Source: Lingula anatina (Eukaryota; Brachiopoda; Lingulata; Lingulida; Lingulidae). From it: a stretch of DNA of 31,759 nucleotides. The DNA lies in NCBI RefSeq assembly GCF_001039355.2, contig NW_019776156.1, forward strand, positions 35,740 through 67,498, read 5' to 3'. This document shows positions 1 to 17,368 of this stretch, in pieces (positions within the stretch are counted from its first letter, which is position 1; every line of letters begins with the position of its first letter). A program made the translations under genes and the position numbers. The notes beneath the pieces are model-generated. The model made no database searches. It saw only the letters and a list, made by a program, of their open reading frames with translations, and was not told where the DNA came from.

Positions 1-93
1 CCCCCCCCCCCCCCTCTCCGCCCCAATTTTAGAGTCTCCAGATTTTGGATTTCCAGAGGTTGGCGTCTCTGCGATCGGTGCGTGGAAGCAACG
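1..93 (+). other. RAB14: probable non-coding 5' exon of the Rab14 gene (partial)
   Basis: The stretch ends in ACG followed by GTAAGG at 94, a good splice donor, and it is richer in CpG than the DNA that follows. The first coding exon of Rab14 has a strong acceptor (TTTCAG ending at 2371) with 24 nt of untranslated sequence before its ATG, so an upstream non-coding exon must exist. This is the best candidate in the window for it. The true transcription start and left edge are not visible, because the window opens in a run of 14 C. Confidence 0.45.
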
Positions 94-2371
94 GTAAGGG
101 GGTGTAAAGAGCGCGAAAACTATTAAATTCAAACTGGCATAAGACACTGAACCCAAGTGCAGGGACTGGTCGAGAAAAAATTCATCATGATCAGTTTGAG
201 AAAATTGCGTCTCTCGGGAAGAATTCATTCCTTGTCATTTTGGGGAGGTCCTGGCTGAAAGCAGGCCTAGAAGTTAGGCCTATAATTTACGCCAAGTGCT
301 TTACTTTACTTTTCGCCTAAAATGAAATTTAAAAACACGATGAATGGTTTCTTTCTTGAAAAGAGTAAGAATTGGCTATAAAAAGTTGCCACAAGCTTTT
401 TTTAAGGAAACGAGTAAAATGAAGACAGGAAAAAGCACATAAATCCAATAAAATTATTGCTGTCGGCTCACGTTATCGACAGTGTGCTTGGATTGCTGTA
501 GGTGAGACAGTCCTCCTTGCGAACCCTTCGGTTCAACCCGAAAATAGTCGGCCATATTGGATTGATCAAACAGGAAAAAGTGTAAATATTGGCTACAGAG
601 GTAAGGGATATTTGACGTAGCGCATTATATAGAGGTTCACTAACTACCGATCGCTTTGATAATCACAGGAGACCTATATCAAACATGAACCTGCATTGTC
701 ATGTGCTCTTTAAAGCCCCAAAGTTGTTGTTTCATTTATTTTCATTGTTGAATGATAGAACTGTCATGTGACGTGATCGGTGAGTCAAGACAAGTAAGAT
801 ACTCAGCTGACGTCTTTGTGGAAGATTCATATATGTAAGTTACTGAGTCTGACTTTAGTATCAAACAGATTAAGACTTTTATTTTTCTGGAGGTGACTGT
901 TAAATGATTGCACAATGAAATACACGTCATGTGCACTGATTTAATTGTGGAAGTGAAAAAAAATATCGGGCTGACTACGCCCCCTCTCTCATGATCCGTC
1001 TCAGACCTGTGTTATCAAGGAAGTTATCTCCCTGAAGTGGACTGTCAACTTATAGCTTATTGGTAGGGGAAATAAAGCTGCTAAATATCATAATGGTTGT
1101 ACGCCGATAGGATTTTAATTTTGATACATGAAGATTTTTATAAATGTCCTGCTGAGAGTGAGAGCAGTTTGCCTTATGTGGAGGTTTATTTTGAGAGAGG
1201 GGTGACAGTCGGATGTAAAAATCATAAGATTGGATGCTGTTTGTATATGTACATTATGTACATGGCATGCAGTTTAAATTGATTATTCATTCAAAATCAA
1301 CACATGTCTGAAGTTGTTTGGTGGTTATTTAGCAGTGATGGGGCAAATCTGGTGGTGGTGGGGGGGGGGGGGGATATTCATCTTCTAAAAGCATTTGTTG
1401 AATGAAGAAAAAAAAGATAACATTTCCATTCTAGTGCAGTACCATTGTACATTCCCATGCAGTCTGAACAATGAAGCACTTGCAGCAATCATGAACTAGT
1501 TAGACTGGAACTACAGTCAACCAGTCAAGTTTGTCTTAGTTAATAACTGTTACCTTGGTGACAAAACATGATATGGAGGTAGATTCATTGAGACCAGGTA
1601 GCTGTTCATGGTGTGAAGACTTGCTCTATGACTGGAGTCCTCACAGTCTTGTATCATGTATGCTGCATATACAGTGTACATAATTTTTGGTATACACAAT
1701 GATTGAGGTTCCTACTTATGGTGGTGGTGGTTTGTGTGTGGGAGGGGGGGGGGGGGAGCTTACTTATGACGTGTAAGAAAAAGAAAATTTGATCATTAAA
1801 GATTGACCCTTTGGCCAAGCCACTATTTTTATTCCCATTCATAACGTGCATTCTATATAGCAGATTTGTTAATTATTCAGGTATAATTGAAATCTCTACA
1901 GTGCTAAGCAAGTTAAGAATTCGAGGAAGTACAATCCTTTGACAACTTAACTAGTGCTAAATAATGGAATATTTTGGTACCCATTAACCTCTCTCCCTCT
2001 CTCTTTCTTTACCATCATAAATAGAAAGAAATAGAGAAACCAATGTCAGCGTGCGTTGTCTGATTTAGTTCAAAATGCTCAATATGTTGTAGAAAGGTAG
2101 ATTGCAGCCTTGACAGGCTTGTTACTATGAGTTTATAATTTGCTTAAAGGTATATTCTGCCATGTGACATGGTTCATGACTTGCCTTTCTCTTTCTTTCT
2201 ATAAATACCTACTCAGAAACCCAAAAACAATTGTGTATTTAAACATTGTGTGGGAAATAATACAAAAAGGTAATATTTACAGATGTCAGGGTACGTAATA
2301 ATATATTTTCATTTGTAATTTGTAATTGCAATACAAGTAATAAATGTCATGAATATTATTGTTACTTTCAG
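94..2371 (+). other. 5' UTR intron of Rab14, no gene seen
   Basis: This stretch lies between the putative donor at 94 and the acceptor AG at 2370-2371. It is AT-rich with stops in all frames. It contains a G14 tract at 1360-1373 preceded by GGT repeats and a G13 tract at 1744-1756 preceded by TGG/GT repeats. The short open frames here have no recognisable motif. Confidence 0.5.
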
Positions 2372-2380
2372 ATTGACTGA

Positions 2381-7564
<5,184 letters not shown>

Positions 7565-7763
7565 CTATATATATACCACAAATTAACCATGGACAGACAA
7601 CTAAAACGGGAAACATCTGTAGATAGAACCGAGCACATTTTCCTCGGGGAGTGTGGCCCAGCGTGGTATTCATGAGAAAATCATGTGCAGTTGAGACAGG
7701 GGATGATGAAAAAGCTGGGAAGCATTGTGCAAATGACCTCTATTCGAGGGAGAAATAATATAA

Positions 7764-7783
7764 ATATATATATATATATATAC
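7764..7783. repeat. (TA)n microsatellite
   Basis: This is an alternating TA run about 200 bp after the Rab14 stop codon, probably inside the 3' UTR. It is likely length-polymorphic. Confidence 0.8.
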
Positions 7784-8760
7784 ATTGCTGTATGAGGCAC
7801 ACTGGATCAGTGAATTTTGGGAGGGAACAAGTGTCGGAAATAAGGAAATATTGTCATTTTTTGAGAAGGGACAACTGCATTTGGTCATTTTTGAGAAATG
7901 ACAACTGAAATGCAGAGGTCACACTCTTTCTAACCATTAATAATGAGTGAATGATTTGGGTGCGGTTTAAGTATGGAATCACTGCTTCAGGGACCAGAGA
8001 ATTAGTGGGTGCCTGGAGAATTGGTGGGTGCGCGAGTCCACATGCGCATGGAACATTAGGGGAAATATGGAGCAGGGATTGGGGGCTGTTTACACACTTT
8101 TTGCTTCAGAAATATAATGTTAACTGTTACAGACACCACCATGATCAATGTTAAATGATACAGAAACTGGATGATGTAACCCTGTAGTTGAAATGTGACA
8201 GGAACTGTCCACCAAAGACTGAAATTTGGATCTCTCTTTGAGTGATGCTGTTCAGCTCGATAAAGATGCACATGGAAAATATAAGTCAAGCCTGTTATAA
8301 TCATATCCATCTCTTAATTTTCTGGGCTCACAACAACAGTATTTTTTTTCTTTCATTGGTTAAACATGTATTTGTTTTATTAAATATTTAATATTGTCAT
8401 GGTTTTGGTTCAAACCTTTGATTTTGCAGACATTTTTGGCAATTTGACTAAAACAGGAATATTGTTTGTGAACCCCACCTCTGTATATGAGACAGTGCAA
8501 TTACTGTGGTGCAAGCAATGGTTAAAGGTTGTCCCAAAATTCTTTTTAAGATGTTTTGGTGAATGCAGTGGCCTGAATTACATATAAAAACAAACCTGCC
8601 CCATTATTCTTTGCATGGCACAAAGGGACACAAAAGGCTGACAAGCCAGGGATTGGATAAGAGTGGGATGTGAAATTGCTTTCACAGCTGTATCTCTTTC
8701 TTCAGGTTTTTTCTCTCGATAACAATACTAGTTTGGCACAATGTAGCAGTCTTAGCACTT

Positions 8761-8776
8761 GGGGGGGGGGGGGGGG
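8761..8776. repeat. G16 homopolymer tract
   Basis: Sixteen consecutive G lie within the inferred Rab14 3' UTR. Assembly of such a run is often unreliable, so the exact length should be treated with care. Confidence 0.85.
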
Positions 8777-10496
8777 AGCATTATTTGCACTATTTATGTA
8801 CAACAAGGATCCATAACATTCTTGTTCAAATGTTTTAATGCTGTATAATTCATTTATGATTAGTTGACTTTTCAAGTCGCCTGTATGTGAAAAGTAGTAT
8901 GCTGGTAGTAAAACTGCAGAGTGAAAGTCTGGCTTTTTTAGGGGAGACACTCTAGTTGTTTTGCTTAGAAACACATGGCTTTAGCATTCACATGTAGTAC
9001 TATCAGTAAATTGATACATGCATGACTGTAGTCTTGCCCATTTAACAATTATGACCTGTGTGTTCTGTCTCATTTCCCACACATAGTGACTCAGTGCTTA
9101 GTGTCATATCATATGTATATGCTGGTAATAGTATATAAAAACCAATTGTACAGGCACAAGACCATCAGCACACGTGGCATTACGGAATGGGGACTTGTAA
9201 GATTGAAGAATGAAAGTAGAAAGAAATGGAAGCAAGGTTCTTTTTATTTATTTATTTGACCGTGCTTGTACCTGATTTAGCTATCTGAATTAATTTTTGC
9301 TCATTCATAACTGAAAGAAAAGGGATGATATTTCCTTGACAGTATATAATAACTGGGAATGGTGCCCTATTTTGGCATTTGGTCATTTTCTCTCTTACAA
9401 GACTGCAGTTTATAAGCATTCCATTGATTCGTTGTTGTAAAAATTTTCTTTTATTCTCTTTCATGATTCAACTCCCGTATCCTGTGACTAGTAACAGTAT
9501 ATAGGGTGATTGGGTGGCAGGTAGAAGGCTTCTCTTAAAAATCTTCAGATGGATAGCTTCCTTTGTACAATTATGTATGCCAGTGCCACCATCATATATT
9601 TTGTTGTAGCCAAATAGCTTAAAATGAAATAAGATTGGTGCTTTCCAACCAATTTAATTGACTGGCCATGCAAATTCATTGTATGTTTTGTTTTGTTTTT
9701 TACTAATTAATAAGCTTCTACACTTTTGTTAGTTTTCGAAAAAATTTATTTTTGTGTCTAATCAGAAATGTTCACATCATCCCAGTTTCTCAGTCAATGT
9801 CAGATCGTGTAAGCACTGTTTGCTTAGCTTTTCAAGTCTAACATATGGAGAATGGCCACTACAAGTACTTACATGGAGGCCAGTTCACATCAGCTTGCTG
9901 ACCCACTCATTAACTGCCACAGTCATTTTACTTAGTTTGGTAGGGTGTGGTGAATAATACTGCATTGTGAACCACACTGCTGTTTCAGCAAGCAGGTATG
10001 AACTAGTCTTTTGTCAACTATAAAAAAAGGTTTCTTTTGTCTTGCTCAATCTGTTCCTTCCCTTTCTAGCTAGAGCATCAATACAGTAGTCCAAGTAGTA
10101 TGGTTATTTGCTCTATCCAAGTCTATAACTCTGTATGGGATATCTTATTATGTCAACACTTTAATTGTAGGGTCCAACAATTTAGCAGATCTTGGATAAG
10201 AAATTAGAAAATAAGAACTTTGTTGTTATCTGCTGTATCAGATTAACGGGGATTTAGAGATATATATAGTGTATCAGCCTGTAGGAATGAATATGGTGTC
10301 GAGTGAAAATCTTGCTTCAATTTAATGTGCTTGGCACTTGATGTGTTAGCCTGTGAAGAATGCATCTGATGCTTCAAGAATTATTTGTACCATCTTGACA
10401 TACGCATGTTTTCTATTGACAAAGAATGTTAATATATGTCAAAATGTAAACAAAAATTGGCACCAGTGTTATTAGCTGCAGGTTAGTTATTATATA

Positions 10497-10504
10497 TGTA
10501 CATA
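10497..10504 (+). promoter_or_regulatory. Pumilio/PUF-type 3' UTR motif UGUACAUA
   Basis: TGTACATA fits the PUF-family consensus UGUANAUA. A second copy lies 91 bp downstream, and both are within 200 nt of the candidate poly(A) signals. The motif is short and the surroundings are AT-rich, so chance is possible. Position close to the 3' end is the main support. Confidence 0.35.
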
Positions 10505-10587
10505 TTAAACAGCTATCAATTTGGCCTTGTTGGCATATTTATATAAATATATACAGAAGACAATTGTCGATTCTGCCTGTGGGGGAG

Positions 10588-10595
10588 TGTACATA
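10588..10595 (+). promoter_or_regulatory. second Pumilio/PUF-type motif UGUACAUA
   Basis: This is an exact second copy of TGTACATA, only 7 nt before the AATAAA at 10602. Paired sites close to the cleavage signal are typical of PUF-regulated messages, but binding is an inference. Confidence 0.35.
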
Positions 10596-10601
10596 ATGAG
10601 A

Positions 10602-10607
10602 AATAAA
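10602..10607 (+). terminator. poly(A) signal AATAAA, probable Rab14 3' end
   Basis: This is a canonical hexamer in a stretch resembling the end of a 3' UTR. A second AATAAA at 10677-10682 could be an alternative site. Neither choice can be confirmed without transcript data. Confidence 0.45.
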
Positions 10608-10676
10608 GTTACATGTTGTAATGATAAAGAAATTAACTAGTATATACTGTAAGATATCAATGTGAAAAGTACAAGA

Positions 10677-10682
10677 AATAAA
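10677..10682 (+). terminator. alternative poly(A) signal AATAAA for Rab14
   Basis: This second canonical hexamer lies 75 bp after the first. It would give a slightly longer 3' UTR. Confidence 0.4.
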
Positions 10683-10699
10683 TGAAATTTATATGAAAT

Positions 10700-12325
10700 C
10701 GGATTTTCAGAATTGTGACATCATTGCTGCCTGGGCCTCTGACATCTTTTTGTGGAAGTGTCTTTTTTAAATCAAGTTGTGTTTCACTTAATCACATATC
10801 AAATTAATACATGTTAAAAACTATCAGGGGTTTTTCTACCAAATTGGATTTTTCTTTGGAAAAAAAAACTGGATTTTTCTCTTGCTCTCTAGTCAGTGTT
10901 TGATTTATCCCTGTCCTTAGATTGGATGTTTTACACCATTTCCAAGAGGAACTGAAGTAAAGTTTTTAAAAATGTCTGACCAGTCACTTAAACTGCCATG
11001 TCATCCTATACATCTCGGAAGAAAATTTGGGTATTGCGTAGCAATGTTTCAGAGGTTTTAGTGTTTAACTCTGAATTAGGAAAGATCAGAAACTTTGAAG
11101 GATATGTTCATAGAAAACACTTTAGGACAATTTTCAAGGCAGTTATACCTAATTAGAAATATTAAATTTTTCAAGGATGTCCTTTGTAAAAAAGTGGACA
11201 GCAATATAGAAGAGTTTTACTTTCTCAGCATACCTACCTAGATTCCCATACCTAGATCGACCCATCTCAGAGGGGATTCTTGGTAAATGAATTCAGATTA
11301 AGCAGTTTAGATGTCTGGCATGCCTACTGAAGCCGCCAAATAACAGTTAATTACCCCCTAATAGCTTCAAAAGGCATGACAGACATCAGAGCTGTGTAAG
11401 CTGAATGTAATTTAGCGAGAAACCCTTTGGAGAAGGGTCGATCCTGCTAGATCGATCGAGGTGAAGGAATGGGGTCTTAAACTTGGTGGGGATTGGGGGA
11501 TGTACATGAAATCTTGATTTGAACCCAGTGCAGTACCTACTCTAAATAAACACCTTCATTCCACTACAGCAAGGAAAATTACATATTTTTGAAATTTTTT
11601 ATTTCAGTTAATTTCAAACGTGATCACTGAGTAAATGTACTTATTATTCACATGACAAAAAAAAAAAAAAAAATGAAAAAATGAAATATGTTACAGTTAA
11701 AGTGGGAAAAATTGTATGATATACAAGAATATGAAGCAGAGATCGAAACAGCAGAAAATCACAGTCCTCATCAGTAGTAATATACCACTGGCTAAGGGAG
11801 CATCTAAGTTGAGCTCCGTTCTTGTCATTATCTAATTTCTATTTGAGCAATTCAGTAAATACAGTATCTTGGAATGTCTCACATTTATGCATAATACTTC
11901 TAGCTGTTCAACTGTCACTTTTGACAAGTTGTTAAAAAAAAACTCAGATTGTCTCCTCAGCAGTGTCAATCTCTGATTATTTTTATGTACAAATCTGCAT
12001 GCAGTCCAATTTCTTTGGCCATTGCACTGGTTTTGATGTTGTATTTCTTCTTGTCAAAAATAACTTTCTCATTTAATGTGTTTGATGGTGAAATAGGCTC
12101 TTGCCAGTGAAGGGAAGGCTATTAAAGATATTGATCAGGTGAATTCTATACAGTTTGATTTTTTTTCTTTGTGATGGCCTTCCTTTTGCAGATAGTGACA
12201 ATAAAGAGTAATCCTTTGAGACTTGGTCCTTCCTTTAAATAAAAACATAAAGCATAAAGCAATGCACACAAGCAAGGCTTTAATTTTTACGAAAAAAAAA
12301 AAAGTATGTTGAGCTAACGACGAGT
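10700..12325. other. convergent intergenic region between Rab14 and the tektin-like gene
   Basis: No coding signal is seen. The stretch holds poly(A) runs (near 11658-11674) and a segment at 10840-10880 resembling one in Rab14 intron 5. It should also contain the - strand 3' UTR of the tektin-like gene next to 12326. An ATTAAA on the - strand at 12279-12284 is a possible cleavage signal for that gene. Confidence 0.5.
12279..12284 (-). terminator. possible poly(A) signal ATTAAA for the tektin-like gene
   Basis: On the - strand this ATTAAA lies about 42 nt after the TGA stop. It is the nearest reasonable hexamer, but it implies a very short 3' UTR, and other sites further away cannot be excluded. 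Confidence 0.3.
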
Positions 12326-15300
12326 TCAAAATGCCTCTCCCATGACCCAACGATGGTTGGCTTTGCGTCGTCGCAGTCTGTAGATGCTGCTATCCACGTC
12401 CATGGCACTTTTCTTGTCCCGAATGTCCTCTTTCAGCTTCAGTTGAGCCAACTTGAGCAAGCCAATGTTCCTGCTGGTAGCTGTTAGAGAATCCAGAAGG
12501 CCATCCCCTCCCTGAAAGGATAAATTTTGTAATTTTAAAACGTAATATTAAATCTTTTTTACTTTGCAATAAATTTGACACTTTATTCGATAAAAAATTG
12601 GTTCCCAAAATGCTCAAAATTATGTCTTTCTAAAAGGCCAAAATAATGTTTTCAAGACATGACTATCCAAAATAAAAACTAAAAGCAATATTTCATCAAA
12701 TTTTATTTGTATATAAGGGAATTATTTTATTGTAGAGTTGAAATTCATACAGAAAAAGAAAACATATGCACTTATAGTCACTTTTAAATTTGCAAATTCA
12801 GAAAAAAGGAATATCATACCTTTACAATAAGTTGTGCCTCTGGCAGCTGAGTGCCTGGGTGGCGTTGGTAGATCTTGACCAGAGGGCGGTCAAGGCGTTC
12901 ACGGGTGGTCAAGTCAGAGGTGGTCACTGGACCCTGATATATAGAGAAATTATAATATAAATAATTATTATATATAATTATAATATGAATATAAAGTATA
13001 AATTAAGAAGCATTAATAAAATGTATCACAGTATTTCGCTTGTCTCTCTACCACAATTTATGACTTTTCAAATAGTTCTTCTCTACCACAGCTATTCATT
13101 TAACTCCAAACCATTCTTAATCTAAATTAAATATTAAAAGTTCATTCAGACAGGACTTCTTTAAGCCTACATCCAACATGGTGTTTTAACAGGACCATAT
13201 CTGGTCTAAACTAGTTCTGGTGGGAACAGATCTCACATTCTACTATATCTATCTACTGTGAACTTACCCTGGTGTATCCCCACGCCCTCTCTGTGGCATC
13301 ATACCATCTCTGAGCTCTGTGGATAGAGTGTCTATTTTCACCGGCACCAACTTGCAAGTGTTGCTGAAATATGTATGAATTGAAAATAATCATGACAGAA
13401 ATATGACTTCACTTTCTTGCCATTCCTCAAACAACTTATTCACCTGTAGAGGAGCTGTCACCAAATCCATCTTCATTCAATAAATTATAATACAGAACAA
13501 TAACCCAAAAGGAATGTTTTCCGATGAATTTTGAATCAGACGCGCCTTATTATTCCTGTTAATCTTCATCCTGACAGTTGGGCTGTCTTACCTTGAGTGT
13601 GGCAGTCTCTCCTATCTTCCTTGTGAGTCCATCATTGACAGACTTGTGTGCACTCTGCTGAAGCTGTTCTGTGCGGTCGATCAGATCCTTCAACTCCCGT
13701 CGAAGCATGCCAGAGCGGTTCCTGGCATCGCTGGCTTCATTCAAAGAAATCTCTGCCTCGGGTGTGAAGGGTCCAATTGGGTCAACCCTTGGAGGCAGTG
13801 GTGTGGACCCCATGTACCCGTTTACACTCATTCTGCCATTGTTGGTGTGTTGGACAGTGGTGTTGGCTACAGAGGAAAGGGCGTGGCATACAAGGTCAAG
13901 AACACGGGAGCGCTCCTGTATAGTAGCTGCTAGGCGCTTTCTGGCTACATCTAATACCTGGTAGAAAAATAAAATGAGAACAATGAAATTTAAGGGATAA
14001 TGATTAAATAATTATAATATTAGTTTCATAAAATGTAAAAGGAAAATATTAAAGGAAAATACAATCAAAATGACACTGGCTATTATCATTAATAAGCTTT
14101 TTACAAAGAAATTTTAAAATATTACTCGTGCTCTTGGTAATATTTCTAAAATGAAAAATACTTACTTGTAGTTGTTGTTGTACTAATTTAAGCTGTGCCT
14201 CTAACATCCTCTTCAAGTTCAGCAAGTGCATACGCTCTGCACCAAGCAAATCATCTGCTCCATCTATGTCCTAAAAGAACACATGAACTTTGAAAATGAC
14301 TAAAATGACTACTAGATAAATATGATAAATAAATGAAAGTGAAGAAAAATAATCTAATTTTAATTTGAATAAATGTTTATTATCTTTTCTTAAAAGTGGT
14401 AATTTTTTTCAAATAAATGTAAATAAAAAATTATAAATAAATAGAAAATGTTTGACCCATTCATAAAATGTTTTAGCAAATTCAAAACCAGACACATGGT
14501 CTGATTTTTGGAATACCACATAATTATACCATATTCTCAAGGCCATGATAGGTTATAAACATGTCTATAACCTAGACATATGTAATTACTGAGCAATAAA
14601 TTTTGCTTCAGTGCATCAAATGCCTCTAAAGAGCATGTTTAACATAGGCTCACAGATAAGAGGGGGCCATAACAGAAAATTAATCAGGACAGAGTGATCA
14701 CTTAATTCATGCTTCCTTGGTAACCAGGCTAAACATTATCAACAACAATGCTTTCACACAAGATGGTGATTTTCACTTGAATAATTTGTATTATTATTTA
14801 TTTAGTTTGAATAATACTCTGTTTATAGAGTCAAGTTTTATTACTTATTCTAAAGCTGCCACTGACATTGGATAAACAGACCAACAAGTGCAAGAACTTG
14901 AATAAATATTTTTGAGACCAAAAATAATTATTTTGAAGAATTTTGGTACTCCCAAACTTATAGCTTTAACTGTTTACCACTTGCCATATGATGCTCATAT
15001 TTCAAGTAACACTGTTTAATTTAAAGGTAACACATTCATCCATCTATTTAAGAAACTGTCAGTTTTGACAGTCTGAGATTCTACTTTCTATTAATTTCTT
15101 TAGATTAAGATTAAATACTTAAATTCATAGTGATTTAGGGTGACAATTGGGGGTGACAATTATTGGTGACAATTGTAACCAGGGAGATAAAGAGACTGAC
15201 ATGTTAATACAAACCAACTTAGGGTCAGAAACTTGATCTTTGGTAAATAGCCTAGCTAAACACCACTAATGCACCTTGCTCAGATTATACAAGATAATAT

Positions 15301-17246
15301 TTAGATTATACGCACAATTATTCATGACTCCTTAACTAAACATCAATGATTGTTAACAGTGGTTTAAAAAGGAGAAATAAAACGCAACAGGAAAAATATA
15401 AACTCTCTTTCACCCCAAATACTCATTTAAATTCTACATAATAGATGCAATTTAGCACCCCAGTCGTTGCTACGTCTGATTGAGGGAGAACGCTATGGTG
15501 TTACGCATTTATATGCATACAAAAGCTTCGGTCATGCATTCTAATTGCAGGGCAAGTTTGATATTGAAATAATTTGTTTACAAACAAAATCATCCACAAG
15601 GGACTTATGATTTTTATTGAGCGTTTCCTCATTGATAAGGCTTAATTTGATTTCCAACTGAAGAGCTCTTCACCAAACAGGTGCTAAGTGAAGAAAGATG
15701 TCATTTGTTACTCCAATTCAAAGTGCAGCAATCTAGTATTTCCTTTTAATTCTTTTTATCACACATTTTCAAAAAATACTTAAGACTCTGGTTTAGGTAA
15801 AAAGCTTTCTCAATTATAGTAGTTAAATAAGAGGCTAGATTCATATCTCAAAAAGATTATGATCTATCCAGGGTATCACAAAACATGGTTCCATATTTCT
15901 TTCCAATAAAAACCTGGTCATGATATATCTTTATATTCCACCTATGAATGAATAAAAAAAGACATTTCTCCTGCAAATCTCCTTTCTGATTAAAAATATT
16001 AACACAATCCTGAAAGTTTCATCTAAATCGACCAGTATCCAGAAGGGTGAAACAGAAATTGATTTCTCTTTCAGAGACTACTAATTAATTCTTTGTTCAA
16101 CACTAATGCAATCTGGTCATGTAGAATAGATGAAGTTCAATCATTGTGACAGGAATGAATACAATCGATACCTAATTATCAAGAATATTGAATTGAAAAA
16201 CATGTCTAGCAACAGTCTGTGTTTGATGACACACTGTTTAGGGATCAGATATTTCCTTCAGAAGCAAACATAACACAAAATACTCTTATCTTTAATTTGC
16301 AAACATAAATGAATGTATATATTTGTATTCTACAATTTAAAAATGGCTTGAAGCAAAATGATTTTAATTTTCAACTTTCATCACTTAAAACTCAAAAAGG
16401 AAAACAAAACAATGGTTTTATCCTTAATGCTATTTATATTTTAGATTGTTTCAACTTGATATAAACAATCATCCAAATTTATTCCAATTAGATCCATTTG
16501 GATATCTGAAGCATTTATAATGAAAGGATAGAAAGAAAAAGGGGGAAAAGTCAGACAACTTCATTTTTCCCACAGGTAAAATGTTTCTGGTCTTAGTTAT
16601 CATAAATATCTTTTAAATTAGGTGTATGGACAGGGGCAGGGGTAGATTTCATTGGCACATGACATAATTCTTTGGATTTCAAACTCTTATATGGCCGAGG
16701 GAATTATCATCTATATTAAATATAATTTTTTTTGTTTTTGTTTTTTTTTCAACACTGTGAACGCTAACATGTAAAAACACATTTGATAAGAGAAATTGCA
16801 TTTCCTTATCATTTAATTAACATTACAGGAAATAAAAAAAATTAAGTACAACATATGCCTACCTTTTCCCTTGCTGGTCTTGAAACACGAATATCGGAAC
16901 TTTCTCTGTTTAGTTTAATGTCTTTGCGTTTATGTTCCAGGGCTTTTTCGAGCGCTTCCTTCCCTCTGGTAAGCATTTTAATTTCTTCGTTTGTATCCAA
17001 CATGCTTTCTCTAAGTTTGGCAACCACAACGCGGGTTTCTCTAACATATCGATGAATTTCATCATTACTAAGTTGTCCAACAGTATCTCTCAGTTGCGGG
17101 ACAGGGTCCATAGACCTGCCCAAATCGCAAGCTTTGTCGCTCCGTCCCACGATATTCTGCGACAGCTTGATTGCCTTCAAGGAGGCATTTCGCCACGATT
17201 CCGGTCCTATAGTGGCCGTATTTAATTGAACTGTTTTCATTGCCAT
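12326..17246 (-). CDS. TEKTL1: tektin-like coiled-coil protein (TEKTL1/CCDC105), complete, six exons
   Basis: Members of this family are tektin-like filament proteins inside the A-tubule of sperm/ciliary doublet microtubules. Reading the - strand, the exons are 17246-16863, 14270-14166, 13957-13592, 13363-13268, 12933-12820 and 12511-12326. They have GT..AG ends, join in frame and give 416 residues. An in-frame TGA lies 30 nt upstream of the first ATG. The product is mostly charged helix: exon 1 contains LSNDEIHRYVRETRVVVAKL, exon 2 starts DIDGADDLLGAERMHLLNL, and exon 3 contains ARKRLAATIQERSRVLDL and HKSVNDGLTRKIGETATL. Exon 5 carries RPLVKIYQRHPGTQLPEA (residues 333-350) where true tektins have the RPNVELCRD nonapeptide. 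That divergent block plus LRRRK near the end points to TEKTL1 rather than tektins 1 to 5. The human protein is somewhat longer, about 500 aa as I recall. All five introns are phase 0. An X-box precedes the gene, as expected for a ciliary gene. Confidence 0.88.
14271..16862 (-). other. intron 1 of the tektin-like gene, no gene seen
   Basis: This 2.6-kb AT-rich intron separates residues 128 and 129. The donor on the - strand is AAG followed by GTAGGC, and the acceptor is TTTTAG. Apart from a 13-bp tandem repeat at 15139-15174, no structure or open frame of note is visible. Confidence 0.7.
15139..15174. repeat. three copies of GGTGACAATT at 13-bp spacing
   Basis: GGTGACAATT occurs at 15139-15148, 15152-15161 and 15165-15174, each start 13 bp from the last. 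The spacers differ, so the core appears more conserved than the linkers. It sits in intron 1 of the tektin-like gene. Confidence 0.75.
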
Positions 17247-17368
17247 GATGTTACTTCTTTGGCAAGACTGTCTCCGTTCCTGTCAATAAAATCCTGCTAA
17301 TTTACAGACAACGGTCTATTTCATTGCAGAGGCTCGTGTTATTATTTCGGCGTCGTGGTCGACAGGGT

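Larger units (their letters stand above)
7565..10700 (+). other. RAB14: long 3' UTR of Rab14 (inferred)
   Basis: After the TAG at 7562-7564 no further coding exon can be recognised. The sequence is AT-rich and contains a (TA)n microsatellite near 7764-7783, a G16 tract at 8761-8776 and TTTA repeats near 9241-9258. Two AATAAA hexamers at 10602-10607 and 10677-10682 are good 3'-end signals, and two Pumilio-type sites sit just before them. A roughly 3.1-kb 3' UTR is in keeping with the long 3' UTR of vertebrate RAB14. Open frames of 60 to 90 codons here on both strands have no motif and are treated as chance. Confidence 0.5.

Noticed and set aside
9754-9957. 67-codon + strand frame downstream of Rab14
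   Set aside because: It lies in the inferred 3' UTR, has no motif, and is of a length expected by chance.
13646-13964. Two long + strand frames opposite tektin-like exon 3
   Set aside because: They mirror the real - strand exon, whose splice sites, phase and family match are all good.
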